A DNA stretch of 64,000 bases, taken from Mesorhizobium comanense. GTDB lineage: Bacteria > Pseudomonadota > Alphaproteobacteria > Rhizobiales > Rhizobiaceae. The notes under the pieces were generated by a model. That model had not been told where the DNA came from, did not search any database, and saw only the letters and a program-made list of their open reading frames with translations. Shown here piece by piece: positions 26,683-34,769 of this stretch. The position numbers were made by a program, and so were the translations under genes. Location of the stretch: positions 62,001 through 126,000 of the forward strand of contig NZ_SCNN01000010.1 of NCBI RefSeq assembly GCF_005503535.1, given 5' to 3'. Each line of letters opens with the position of its first letter. Position 1 is the first letter of the stretch.

Positions 26683-28289
26683 GCCAGCGCGCCGACATGG
26701 GGACGTTCGACTATGTGATCGTTGGCGCGGGTTCGTCCGGCTGCGTGCTTGCCAACCGGCTGAGCGCCGATCCGGCCAAACGCGTGCTGCTGCTGGAGGC
26801 CGGCGGGTCCGACAACTACCACTGGATCCACATCCCGGTTGGATATCTCTACTGCATGGGCAATCCGCGTACGGATTGGTGTTACCGCACGGGTGAGGAG
26901 CCGGGATTGAACGGCCGCTCGCTCGCCTATCCACGCGGCAAGGTGATGGGCGGCTGCTCCTCGATAAACGGCATGATCTACATGCGTGGCCAGGCCGCCG
27001 ATTACGATCAATGGCGCCAGCTCGGCAATCCCGGTTGGGGCTGGGATGACGTCCTGCCGCTGTTCAGGAAGTCCGAGGACCACCAGCGGCTGGACGGCGC
27101 GTTCCACGGCCAGGGCGGCGAGCTGCGGGTCGAACGCCAGCGGCTGTCGTGGCCGATCCTTGACGCGGTGCGCGAGGCCGCCGAGGAGCTTGGCGTGCCG
27201 AAGGTCGACGACTTCAACACCGGCGACAATTTCGGATCGTCCTATTTCGAGGTGAACCAGAAGGCCGGCTTCCGTTTCAACGCGGTTCGCGCCTTCATCC
27301 GCCCGATCCGCCACCGTCGGAATCTCACCATCCTGACCGGGGCGCAGGCAGAGCGTGTGGTGTTGACGGGCCGCAAGGCGACAGGCCTGGAGTTCCGGCA
27401 CAAGGGCGTGCCGACAAGGGCTTCCGTTGCGGGCGAACTCATCTTGTCCGCCGGCGCCATCGGCACGCCACAGATCCTGCAGCTCTCCGGCATCGGACCG
27501 GGATCGCTGTTGCAGCGGCACGGCATCGACGTCCTGCACGACTTGGCCGGCGTTGGCGAGAACCTGCAGGACCACCTCCAGATACGCACCGCGTTCAAGA
27601 TCACCGGCGCGCGGACCTTGAACGAGCGGCAGGGGTCGCTATCGGGCAAGGCGCGCATCGCGCTGGAGTACGCCTTCAAGCGCTCGGGTCCGATGTCGAT
27701 GGCTCCAAGCCAGCTCGGCATCTTCATGAAATCCGATCCGCGCTTCGATACCGCAAACGTCGAGTTCCACGTCCAGCCGCTGTCGCTGGAAGCCTTCGGG
27801 CAGCCGCTGCACAATTTTCCGGCCATCACGGTCTCCGTCTGCAATCTGAGGCCGGAATCGCGCGGGACCGTGCGCATCGTCTCGCCGCGCTTCGAAGATC
27901 ATCCGGCCATCGCGCCGAACTATCTCTCGACCGAAAGCGACCGCGAAGTCGCGGCCGGCTCCATTGTCGCCGCGCGCCGGCTGATGGCGACGAGGCGGAT
28001 GGCCCGCTTCAAGCCGGAGGAGTTCAAGCCGGGCGTGCATATCCAGACGCCCGACGACCTCGCTCGCGCAGCGGGCGACATCGCCACGACCATCTTTCAT
28101 CCGGTCGGCACCGCCAGGATGGGAGGCGACACCGCCGCCGTGGTCGATCCCGAGCTGAGAGTGCGGGGCCTTGAGGGCCTGCGCGTCGCCGACTGTTCGA
28201 TCATGCCGACCATCGTATCCGGCAACACGCACGCGCCCGCCGTCATGATCGCCGAAAAGGCGGCGCAGATGCTGCTGGCGGTGCACTGA
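26679..28289 (+). CDS. GMC-family FAD oxidoreductase (choline dehydrogenase-like)
   Basis: Oxidises an alcohol with FAD. The 536-residue protein has YVIVGAGSSGCVLANRL at the N terminus, the GMC signature around GKVMGGCSSINGMIYMRG, the second signature GAIGTPQILQLSGIGP, the catalytic His in FHPVGTARMGG, and NTHAPA near the end where many relatives have NTNAPT. It starts on ATGA overlapping the kinase stop and is the last gene of the operon. GMC enzymes usually act on unphosphorylated alcohols, so it may feed a side substrate into the pathway. It carries no visible signal peptide. Confidence 0.9.
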   Translation: MSQRADMGTFDYVIVGAGSSGCVLANRLSADPAKRVLLLEAGGSDNYHWIHIPVGYLYCMGNPRTDWCYRTGEEPGLNGRSLAYPRGKVMGGCSSINGMIYMRGQAADYDQWRQLGNPGWGWDDVLPLFRKSEDHQRLDGAFHGQGGELRVERQRLSWPILDAVREAAEELGVPKVDDFNTGDNFGSSYFEVNQKAGFRFNAVRAFIRPIRHRRNLTILTGAQAERVVLTGRKATGLEFRHKGVPTRASVAGELILSAGAIGTPQILQLSGIGPGSLLQRHGIDVLHDLAGVGENLQDHLQIRTAFKITGARTLNERQGSLSGKARIALEYAFKRSGPMSMAPSQLGIFMKSDPRFDTANVEFHVQPLSLEAFGQPLHNFPAITVSVCNLRPESRGTVRIVSPRFEDHPAIAPNYLSTESDREVAAGSIVAARRLMATRRMARFKPEEFKPGVHIQTPDDLARAAGDIATTIFHPVGTARMGGDTAAVVDPELRVRGLEGLRVADCSIMPTIVSGNTHAPAVMIAEKAAQMLLAVH

Positions 28290-28856
28290 CGAAACAGAGG
28301 GCAACAGTGCCGACTTCCTTTCCGGGCGACTGCCCGCCGGTATCGACGCCGCGACGCCAGGCTGCTTCCCTGGCCGTCGTATGGTCACCGGCCGCGCACC
28401 TGCACGCACAGGGTTCGAAATAGAGGTCAAGCTCGCCGCCCTTGTTGGCGGAGCCGCGTTCCCTACCGCACGCTACACTGGAAAGCCCGCCCCATTGGGC
28501 GATCGCTATGGTGCCGCGGTCGGAGACGATAATGGGTTTGAAGTGGTAGCGGGAGGGCGCTACCGCCTTTCCTCCCACACATCGAACCATCAGTTCCGGC
28601 TTCGTTGTCTTGGATGACGATCCATTTGAATACCACTACTCAACGCAGACGTTGGTATCTTGTCCGCATATGCAGGAAAGACAACTGACCCTTGAGGCTG
28701 TCGACCGGTTCGCTCGTTATGTTCAAAACGATCTGGCTGACTATGGAGCAAGGATGCCCTGCTGAATGCCGAGTGCTACAAGTTTGTCCGCCAGTGAACC
28801 GAGGGTTGAGGAGGCTTTTGCTATCGGGACCTTGCGTCGATCGACATCGGCAGCGG
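28290..28856. other. 567-base stretch without a convincing gene
   Basis: Short open frames on both strands lack family patterns and ribosome sites. The GC content falls towards 28.6-28.8 kb. It holds a hairpin GGTAGCG/CGCTACC near 28545 and a 14-base word identical to the 3' end of the tRNA-Met gene 9.3 kb away (28542-28555). It may be decayed accessory DNA. Confidence 0.5.
28542..28555. repeat. 14-base copy of the tRNA-Met 3' end, att-like
   Basis: AGTGGTAGCGGGAG is identical to 37881-37894, where it covers the last bases of the tRNA-Met gene, and has the same orientation. Position and direction are those expected for the far att site of an element integrated at that tRNA. No integrase is visible between the copies. 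Confidence 0.4.
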
Positions 28857-29369
28857 TTACTCCCGTCGTGCGCCAGGTGCCCCCTCGGTGAAGAAATTGT
28901 GCAAGAACGGCTGCAGGCGGTCCATGGCATTGGCAAACCGTGACTCGGCGGAGGCCTTGGCCTCGAATTCATCCCAGAGCGCCCGAAATTCCAAGGCCTG
29001 GTCCGTCGGAAGCAAGGCGAATATGCGCTCGGCGGCCCTCATTTCCCTGTCGGCTTGATCGCTCAGGCCGACACTGCCGAAGGCGAACGTGTCGCCCGCA
29101 TCGATCTCGACAATATCGTGTATCAACAGCATTTTGAGGACGCGAAGCAGATCGACGGGCTCGTTGGAATGTTCGACAAGCACCATTGCCATAAGGGCTA
29201 GTTCCCAAGTGTGCTCGGCGTCGTTTTCTACGCGGGATTTATCGAGTAGCGGCGTTTTGCGCAGGACCGTCTTGAGCTTTTCCACTTCGAAAATGAACGC
29301 AAGTTGCTCCACGAGACGTCTATCGCCGAGAAGCGTCTCCAGATAGTCCGCATTGATTGGTCGCGTCAT
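28857..29369 (-). CDS. HD-domain metal-dependent phosphohydrolase (YfbR/HDDC2-like)
   Basis: Probable 5'-nucleotidase-type phosphatase of 170 residues. The HD metal site is visible as DAEHTWELA (His), LIHDIVEIDAGD (His-Asp) and a late Asp in NAMDRLQPF. ATG 29369 has TTGAGGAT upstream; the longer frame would need a TTG start inside that site. It lies downstream of the tenA-like gene in the same direction with a 95-base gap, so co-transcription is possible. A nucleotide phosphatase fits a salvage or catabolic role with the PfkB kinase nearby, but that link is inferred. Confidence 0.85.
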   Translation of the reverse strand: MTRPINADYLETLLGDRRLVEQLAFIFEVEKLKTVLRKTPLLDKSRVENDAEHTWELALMAMVLVEHSNEPVDLLRVLKMLLIHDIVEIDAGDTFAFGSVGLSDQADREMRAAERIFALLPTDQALEFRALWDEFEAKASAESRFANAMDRLQPFLHNFFTEGAPGARRE

Positions 29370-29464
29370 ATCGATAATCCTCAACGAAACGGCTTTCCGA
29401 CGAGAGTCGAGACACTGCGATGACCCGCCTTCCTGTCGAGACCTAAGGCGGCCCTTGCCAAGGG

Positions 29465-30130
29465 TTATTCAAAAGGCGCCTGGTGGAAGCCGACCTCCAA
29501 CTCTATTGCTCGGCGGAAGTTGGCGCCGATGGCCTCGGCCTGTGCCGGGTCGGCGGCATCGACCTGCCGCCGCAGCCAATCGGCCTGGGCCAGAAACTCG
29601 GGTTCCGCATGCAGGTCGACCCAGCGCCTCAGGATCGGGTCGCTGATAGTGTGACGCGCGGCGCGCGAGCACCAAGTCGCGTATAGCCACTCGGCCGCCA
29701 GCATGATCGCCACGCCATCGTGATAGGTGCCGTCGCGCGCAATGGCCAGCATGCCATCGCGGAAGGCGAGCACCGAGGCGGGCAGGGCGCGCGCACGGTC
29801 CTGCGGCGTGATCTTCAGCGCAGCGAAGGTACGCTCGAAATAGCCGATCTGCTCGACCGCGAGCGCCTGCAGCACGCCGGCCAGCCAACGCCGCTCTTCC
29901 AGGCCAGGCGCCTTGACCAGCATATGGCCGAAGATTAGCATCGCCGTCTCGACGAAATCGCATTCGTAAATCAGGTAGGCGCGAAAGGCCTGTGGGCTCA
30001 GCCTGTCGGCCTCGATGTCGACGACGAAGCGATGCGCCTGCATCTTGTCCCAGACATCGGCGTTTGCTTGGCGGATGCGGTCGGAAAGCCTTGCCTTGGT
30101 CATCGGTGTCGTGTTGTCCTTGGCCGTCAT
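29465..30130 (-). CDS. TenA-family protein, TenA_E-like
   Basis: TenA proteins hydrolyse aminopyrimidine thiamine breakdown products or related compounds. The 221-residue all-helical protein has YLIYECDFVETAML with the conserved Asp, ALAVEQIGYFERTF, AAEWLYATW and the terminal ELEVGFHQAPFE with the conserved Glu. Where TenA_C proteins carry the catalytic cysteine, this one reads AAE, so it belongs to the TenA_E type, which lacks that cysteine and is less well understood. Its start overlaps the BtpA-family stop (ATGA), so the two are coupled. Confidence 0.85.
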   Translation of the reverse strand: MTAKDNTTPMTKARLSDRIRQANADVWDKMQAHRFVVDIEADRLSPQAFRAYLIYECDFVETAMLIFGHMLVKAPGLEERRWLAGVLQALAVEQIGYFERTFAALKITPQDRARALPASVLAFRDGMLAIARDGTYHDGVAIMLAAEWLYATWCSRAARHTISDPILRRWVDLHAEPEFLAQADWLRRQVDAADPAQAEAIGANFRRAIELEVGFHQAPFE

Positions 30131-30969
30131 GCTGAACGGATCCCGTTTACCTTGTCCATGAAGGCGGCAACCCTATCGCGGTCGACCGCGTTCCACCACC
30201 GGCCGCCCTTCTTCAGCGCACTGGCGATGATGACGCCGTCAAGCAAGGGAAGGATCGTGCCGATATTGTCCAGCGTAGTGCCGCTGCCGACAAGCAGCGG
30301 CAGACTGGTTGCCTGACGCATGGCCGTGATTTCTTCGACGGTCGCGGCATCGCCAGTGCGCTGCCCCGTGCAGATGACTGCGTCGGCGTCGAAAAACTCG
30401 ACATCGCGCACGAGCTCGGACAAGGGCCGGTCGGCAACGATGGCATGGGCGCCGTGCTTGACATGTGCATCGGCGAAGATCGCGACATTCTCGGCCGCGA
30501 TAGCGGCTCGGTAGCGCAGCGCGGTCGCTGCAGCGCCCTCGACGAAACCTTCATTCGCGACATAGGCATTGGCCCACTGGTTGACGCGAACGAAGTTGGC
30601 CCCGGCGGTCTTGGCGATGGCGAGCGCCGGCAGCGCTGCGTTGGCAAGCACATTGATGCCGATCGGCACGTCCGTTTTCTGGCGGATGCGATCGGTGATG
30701 ATGGCAAGCCCGGTCGAGACCTCATGGCCGATCTCATCCGGTTTAAGGAAGGGAATATCGCCGTGGTTCTCGACGATGAGGCCGTCGACGCCGCCGGAGA
30801 TGTAGGCAAGGCCATCCTCGACAGCAGTATTTATTGAAGAGATAAAATCTCCACGAGAATATCTAGGAGTTCCAGGCATTGGAGGGCAATGAATTACTCC
30901 AATAATTACTTGGCTTTTACCAAATATTTTGTTGATTGTGTTCTGCTTTTCGTGCGATATGGTTCCCAC
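30127..30969 (-). CDS. BtpA/SgcQ family TIM-barrel protein
   Basis: The family is named from a photosystem I biogenesis factor, but in non-phototrophs it sits in sugar and nucleoside operons and its reaction is unknown to me. The 280-residue protein shows VIIGVIHCPPMPGTPRYS, GGVDGLIVENHGDIPF, GANFVRVNQWANAYV, DADAVICTGQRTGD and PLLVGSGTTLDNI, the standard BtpA pattern. The start is GTG 30969 with AGGAG 7 bases upstream. Its first ~45 codons are strikingly AT-rich compared with the rest. Only 25 bases separate it from the divergent PfkB kinase gene. Confidence 0.88.
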   Translation of the reverse strand: MGTISHEKQNTINKIFGKSQVIIGVIHCPPMPGTPRYSRGDFISSINTAVEDGLAYISGGVDGLIVENHGDIPFLKPDEIGHEVSTGLAIITDRIRQKTDVPIGINVLANAALPALAIAKTAGANFVRVNQWANAYVANEGFVEGAAATALRYRAAIAAENVAIFADAHVKHGAHAIVADRPLSELVRDVEFFDADAVICTGQRTGDAATVEEITAMRQATSLPLLVGSGTTLDNIGTILPLLDGVIIASALKKGGRWWNAVDRDRVAAFMDKVNGIRSA

Positions 30970-30994
30970 AATTTACTCCTGCAGGTTAAGTGAT

Positions 30995-31888
30995 ATGTTG
31001 TTGATACTTGGAAACGCTACTATCGATGAATCGATGGAGGTCGAAGCGTGGCCGTCGCCGGGCCAGACCGTCCTGGTCGGCGCGCCCAGGCGCGATCTCG
31101 GCGGCAAGGGCGCCAACCAAGCTCTCGTCGCAAGCCGGGCCGGAATGGATGTGCGCTTCGTCGCCGCCATCGGCCGCGACGGCAATGGCGACCATATCGC
31201 GACCATGCTGGCGGGAGTGGGCCTCGATCCGGCCGACCTGATGCGGGTCGATGCCGACACCGATCGTTCGATGATCTTCATCAGCCGTGAAGGCGAAAAC
31301 GCGATTGCCAGCACCACCGACGCCGCGCGCGCGATCGGCAGCCGGCAGGCCGACGCCATTGCCGCGCGGCTCGGGTCCGGCGATCAACTGCTGATGCAGG
31401 GCAACCTCTCGGTCGATGCCACCAAGGCGGCGCTCGCCTCGGCGCGCCGGGCGGGCGCGACGACGATCTTCAATCCATCCCCGGTGCATGCCGAATACGC
31501 GGAGCTTCTGCCATCGATCGACCTCCTGGTGCTCAACGAAGGCGAGGCCGCGGCCATTAGCGGAAGGACTTGTCACGAGGAGGCGGTCGCTGCCCTGCGC
31601 GAAGCCGGCGCGCGCACGGTGGTGCTGACGCTGGGCGGCAAGGGCGCGATGTTCGGTTCCGGCGAGGGGACGTTCCACGTGCCGGCCAGGCCGGTTCGCG
31701 TCGTCGACACGACAGGGGCGGGCGATACCTTCATGGGCGTGCTCGTCGCCGCGATGTTCAGGGACGCGATGTCGCCCCGCGCGGCCATCGAAGCCGCAAG
31801 CGCCGCTGCCGCCATCACGGTGCAGCGCAAGGGCACGTTCACGGCGTTCCCGAGCGCGGCCGAGATCGGCGCGATCCTGCGCGGCTAA
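30995..31888 (+). CDS. PfkB-family sugar kinase (ribokinase-like)
   Basis: Phosphorylates a sugar, nucleoside or related alcohol. The 297-residue protein has the PfkB N-terminal GGKGANQALVASRAG motif and the C-terminal DTTGAGDTFMGVL with the catalytic Asp, plus VLNEGEAAAISG. ATG 30995 is used; a longer frame from 30929 would run into the divergent gene. Its promoter must lie within the 25-base gap or inside the start of the BtpA gene. A repeat element begins directly after the stop codon. The ribokinase subgroup is likely; the substrate is not deducible. Confidence 0.9.
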   Translation: MLLILGNATIDESMEVEAWPSPGQTVLVGAPRRDLGGKGANQALVASRAGMDVRFVAAIGRDGNGDHIATMLAGVGLDPADLMRVDADTDRSMIFISREGENAIASTTDAARAIGSRQADAIAARLGSGDQLLMQGNLSVDATKAALASARRAGATTIFNPSPVHAEYAELLPSIDLLVLNEGEAAAISGRTCHEEAVAALREAGARTVVLTLGGKGAMFGSGEGTFHVPARPVRVVDTTGAGDTFMGVLVAAMFRDAMSPRAAIEAASAAAAITVQRKGTFTAFPSAAEIGAILRG

Positions 31889-31934
31889 AGCAATTCCGGG
31901 AAAAGTGTAAAGCGGTTTTCCGTCAGGAATTGCT
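31889..31934 (-). repeat. Intergenic palindromic repeat, family A, partial inverted copy
   Basis: Contains only the second hairpin of the family (AGCAATTCC ... GGAATTGCT with GGAAAA/TTTTCC-like inner arms), in the opposite orientation to 16628 and 42451. It starts at the base after the TAA stop of the kinase gene. Confidence 0.75.
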
Positions 31935-32040
31935 CCAGGCAGGATCCGCGACCAAACCGGCCGCTTGTGCGACACGGATCTGTCGTGGAACCTGCCTGGA
32001 TCGTCGAAAGACTTTTGGGACGGATCGTTCATCGCGTTCT

Positions 32041-33027
32041 TCAACGCTTCCCGCCGCCTCGATCGAAAATGCGCATGTTCAGCCATATCGCGATCAGGAT
32101 GATCGAGCCGGTGACGATCTGGGTGTAGAAGGCATCGATATGGGCAAGGATCAGGCCATTGCCGATCACCGAGATCGTCAGCGCGCCGAGCACGGTGCCA
32201 AGCATCGTGCCGCGACCGCCGGCAAGCGAAGTGCCGCCAAGCACCACTGCCGCGATGACGTCGAGTTCCATTCCGACCGCCGCGTTGGACGAGCCGGAGC
32301 CAAGCCGGGCGGCAATGACCAGCGCTGCGAGTGCCGCTGCGCCGCCGCTCCAGACATAGACCGACAGCAGGATCCGCTTGGCCGGCATGCCGACGCGGCG
32401 CGCCGCTTCGGTGTTGGCGCCGACCGCGCAGACGCGTCTGCCGTATACGGTCGAGGTCAGCACGACGTATCCGACAACGGCCACCACAAGCCCAAGCAGT
32501 GCCGGCAAGGGGATCCCCAGCAACGTGCCGCGGCCGAGCGTCAGGAACAGGCTTGGCGGGATCAGGATCGAGAAGCCGCCGGTGAGCACCAGGGCGACGC
32601 CGCGAATGGCCGACAGGCCGGCGAGCGTGACGATGAAGGCCGGAATCCTCTGGTAGGCGATGAAATACCCCTGGAACGTACCGATCAGAGCACCGAGTAC
32701 GATCATCAGCACCGACACGATCGGCCAGTCCCAGCCGTCCCGCAAAAGGATCGCCGCCACCGCGTTGACCAGCGCGATGATGGAGCCCACCGAAAGGTCG
32801 ATGCCGCCGGTGGTGATGACGAAGGTCATGGCGACCGCCACGATCAGCGTCGGTGCGGCCTGGCGCAAAAGGTTCAAAAGGTTGCCCGGCGACAGGAAAA
32901 CGTCGTTGAGCACGGTGAAGAAGGCGCAGCACGCGACCAGGAACAGCGCGATCGACAGCACATGCGCATTGGCTTCGAGAAAGTCCTGCAGGCGCGATCC
33001 CTGCTGGCGTTCGGTGTAGAGCGTCAT
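32041..33027 (-). CDS. Sugar-type ABC importer permease (RbsC/FrcC-like)
   Basis: Membrane channel of the third importer. The 328-residue protein has about ten membrane segments, ITTGGIDLSVGSIIALVN near residue 72 and GGTSLAGGRGTMLGTVLG near residue 272. Its start overlaps the ATPase stop by 4 bases. It is the last gene of the LacI-binding protein-ATPase-permease operon. Confidence 0.9.
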   Translation of the reverse strand: MTLYTERQQGSRLQDFLEANAHVLSIALFLVACCAFFTVLNDVFLSPGNLLNLLRQAAPTLIVAVAMTFVITTGGIDLSVGSIIALVNAVAAILLRDGWDWPIVSVLMIVLGALIGTFQGYFIAYQRIPAFIVTLAGLSAIRGVALVLTGGFSILIPPSLFLTLGRGTLLGIPLPALLGLVVAVVGYVVLTSTVYGRRVCAVGANTEAARRVGMPAKRILLSVYVWSGGAAALAALVIAARLGSGSSNAAVGMELDVIAAVVLGGTSLAGGRGTMLGTVLGALTISVIGNGLILAHIDAFYTQIVTGSIILIAIWLNMRIFDRGGGKR

Positions 33028-33809
33028 GTGTGATGTCCCTCGCCAACGATCAGGCGCACGATCTCCTCGAGATTGGTCTTGTCCATCGCGCGCTCGGCGA
33101 CCTTGGTGCCTTCATACATCACGGCAATGCGGTCGCAGACGCGGAACAAATCCTGCAGCCGATGCGTGATGAGGATCACCGCCACGCCTTCGGCCTTCAG
33201 CCGCATGATCAGCGCGAGCACGGCCTCCACCTCGGCCACGGCAAGCGCCGAGGTCGGCTCATCAAGGATCAGCACGCGCGGGCCGAACGAGGCCGAGCGC
33301 GCGATCGCGATCGATTGCCGCTGTCCGCCGGAAAGCTGCGCCACCTTGGCCGCCACGTTCGGGATGCGGACTTCCAGGCGCTTCAGCATGGCGCGGGCGC
33401 CGTCCTGCATCGCCGCTTTGTCGAGGAAGGGGCCGCGCCGAAGCTCGCGCCCGAGATAGAGATTGCCGGCGACATCGATCGTGTCGCACAGGCTGAGGTC
33501 CTGATAGACCATCTCCACGCCATTGTTGCGCGCTTCGGCCGGGCCGGAATAGCGCACGCCCTTGCCGTCGAGTTCGATCGAGCCTTCGTCGGGGATATAG
33601 GTTCCGGCCAGGATCTTGGTGAAGGTCGACTTGCCGGCGGCGTTGTCGCCGACGATGCCGAGGCACTCGCCCGCCCAAAGGTCGAGATCGACGCCGCGCA
33701 ACGCCTGGATCGAGCCGAAGCTTTTCCTGATCCCGCGCACGCTGATGCGCGGGGTTCCGTCGCGAGGGATCGAGGCGGCTTTCGCCGCCTCCGCCAGATG
33801 CGCGTTCAT
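33024..33809 (-). CDS. Sugar-type ABC importer ATPase, single cassette (FrcA-like)
   Basis: ATPase of 261 residues with Walker A GDNAAGKST, Q-loop MVYQDLSLC, intact signature LSGGQRQSIAIARS and Walker B VLILDEPTSAL. Unlike the two other importer ATPases in this window it has only one cassette, as in the fructose importer FrcABC of rhizobia, and so probably works as a homodimer. The Walker A has DNAAGKST where most have ENGAGKST, also a feature of FrcA-like proteins. It overlaps both neighbours by 4 bases. Confidence 0.9.
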   Translation of the reverse strand: MNAHLAEAAKAASIPRDGTPRISVRGIRKSFGSIQALRGVDLDLWAGECLGIVGDNAAGKSTFTKILAGTYIPDEGSIELDGKGVRYSGPAEARNNGVEMVYQDLSLCDTIDVAGNLYLGRELRRGPFLDKAAMQDGARAMLKRLEVRIPNVAAKVAQLSGGQRQSIAIARSASFGPRVLILDEPTSALAVAEVEAVLALIMRLKAEGVAVILITHRLQDLFRVCDRIAVMYEGTKVAERAMDKTNLEEIVRLIVGEGHHT

Positions 33810-34744
33810 TGGCTGAACTGCGCGCGGAACTGGTCGAGATTGTCCTTGGTGACGATCGTGACCGGCACCTTGATGGACTTCTCGACCTTGCCGCCGCCGA
33901 TGAGCGTGACGAGCGATTCCACGGCCTTCTTGCCTTCGCCGGCCGGATCCTGCTGCACGACGCCGACTAGATAGCCCTTGTCGATGGCCGCCACCGCCTG
34001 GGCGCTGAGATCCCAGCCGAAGATCTTCAGCCTGTCGGTGCGGCCCTGGCTCTCGGCCGCCGCGATGGCGCCGATCAGAGCCGGCTCGCCGGTGGCATAG
34101 AGGGTCGGCAGGTCGGGGCTGCCGGTCAGAAGATTCTCGCCGGCGGCCAGCGCCTGATCCTGGATGTTGCGGCCATCGACGACGCCGGCATTGGTTGCCA
34201 TGCCGGAAGCTTTGACCACGTCCTCGAATCCCTTCTGCCGCATGTTCTGCAAGTCGGAGTTGAGCGCGCCGAGCACGCCATAGGCTGCCTTGCCGCCAAG
34301 GTTCTTCTTGACGTAGTCGACGTAGAAGTCGCCCATCAACTTGCCGGCGGCGTAATTGTCGACCGAGATCTGCACCGCTTGCGGGCCGTCGGGCAAGGCG
34401 GCGTCGACCGCGACGACCGGGATGCCGGCACTGGCGGCTGCGCGCACCGCCGGCATGATGCCATTGGTGTCGATGGCGACGATGATGATGCCGTCGACCT
34501 TCTGCTGGACGTAGTTTTCGAAGGCGCTGTCCTGTGCCTGGGCGGAGTTGCTGGCGTCGAACGTCAGCAACTTGTCGCCGGACTTGTCGGCGGCCTCTTT
34601 GGCGCCGCGCGTGATCTCGGCAAAGAACGAGACCTGCTGGTTGTACTGGATCAAGGCGAAGGTCTTGCCGGCGGCGTGCGACACGGTGGTAAGCGACGTT
34701 GCCAGAAGTGCCGACAATGCGATTTTGGTGATGATTTTACGCAT
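33806..34744 (-). CDS. Periplasmic sugar-binding protein (RbsB-like)
   Basis: Binding protein of 312 residues. It has a signal peptide (MRKIITKIALSALLATSLTT..., cleavage after VSHAA) and the ribose-type pattern: FFAEITRGAKEAADKSGD, QQKVDGIIIVAIDTNGI, GIPVVAVDAALP and VGVVQQDPAGEGKKAVESL. It is 25 bases downstream of the LacI gene and overlaps the ATPase gene by 4 bases. Ribose- or fructose-like ligands are the nearest relatives. Confidence 0.9.
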   Translation of the reverse strand: MRKIITKIALSALLATSLTTVSHAAGKTFALIQYNQQVSFFAEITRGAKEAADKSGDKLLTFDASNSAQAQDSAFENYVQQKVDGIIIVAIDTNGIMPAVRAAASAGIPVVAVDAALPDGPQAVQISVDNYAAGKLMGDFYVDYVKKNLGGKAAYGVLGALNSDLQNMRQKGFEDVVKASGMATNAGVVDGRNIQDQALAAGENLLTGSPDLPTLYATGEPALIGAIAAAESQGRTDRLKIFGWDLSAQAVAAIDKGYLVGVVQQDPAGEGKKAVESLVTLIGGGKVEKSIKVPVTIVTKDNLDQFRAQFSQ

Positions 34745-34769
34745 GGTGGATAGTTCCCCTTACTGTTGG

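Noticed and set aside
28381..28617. Possible small protein of 78 residues in the gap after the GMC gene
   Set aside because: No ribosome site, no family pattern, and it overlaps the hairpin and the 14-base tRNA-end copy. Decayed DNA is a better reading.
28670..28765. 31-codon frame beginning MQERQLTLEAV
   Set aside because: Without homology by eye or a ribosome site, and it is too short to judge.
31889..32040. Possible terminator after the PfkB gene
   Set aside because: The palindrome there belongs to the family A repeat, so its use as a terminator is not independent evidence.
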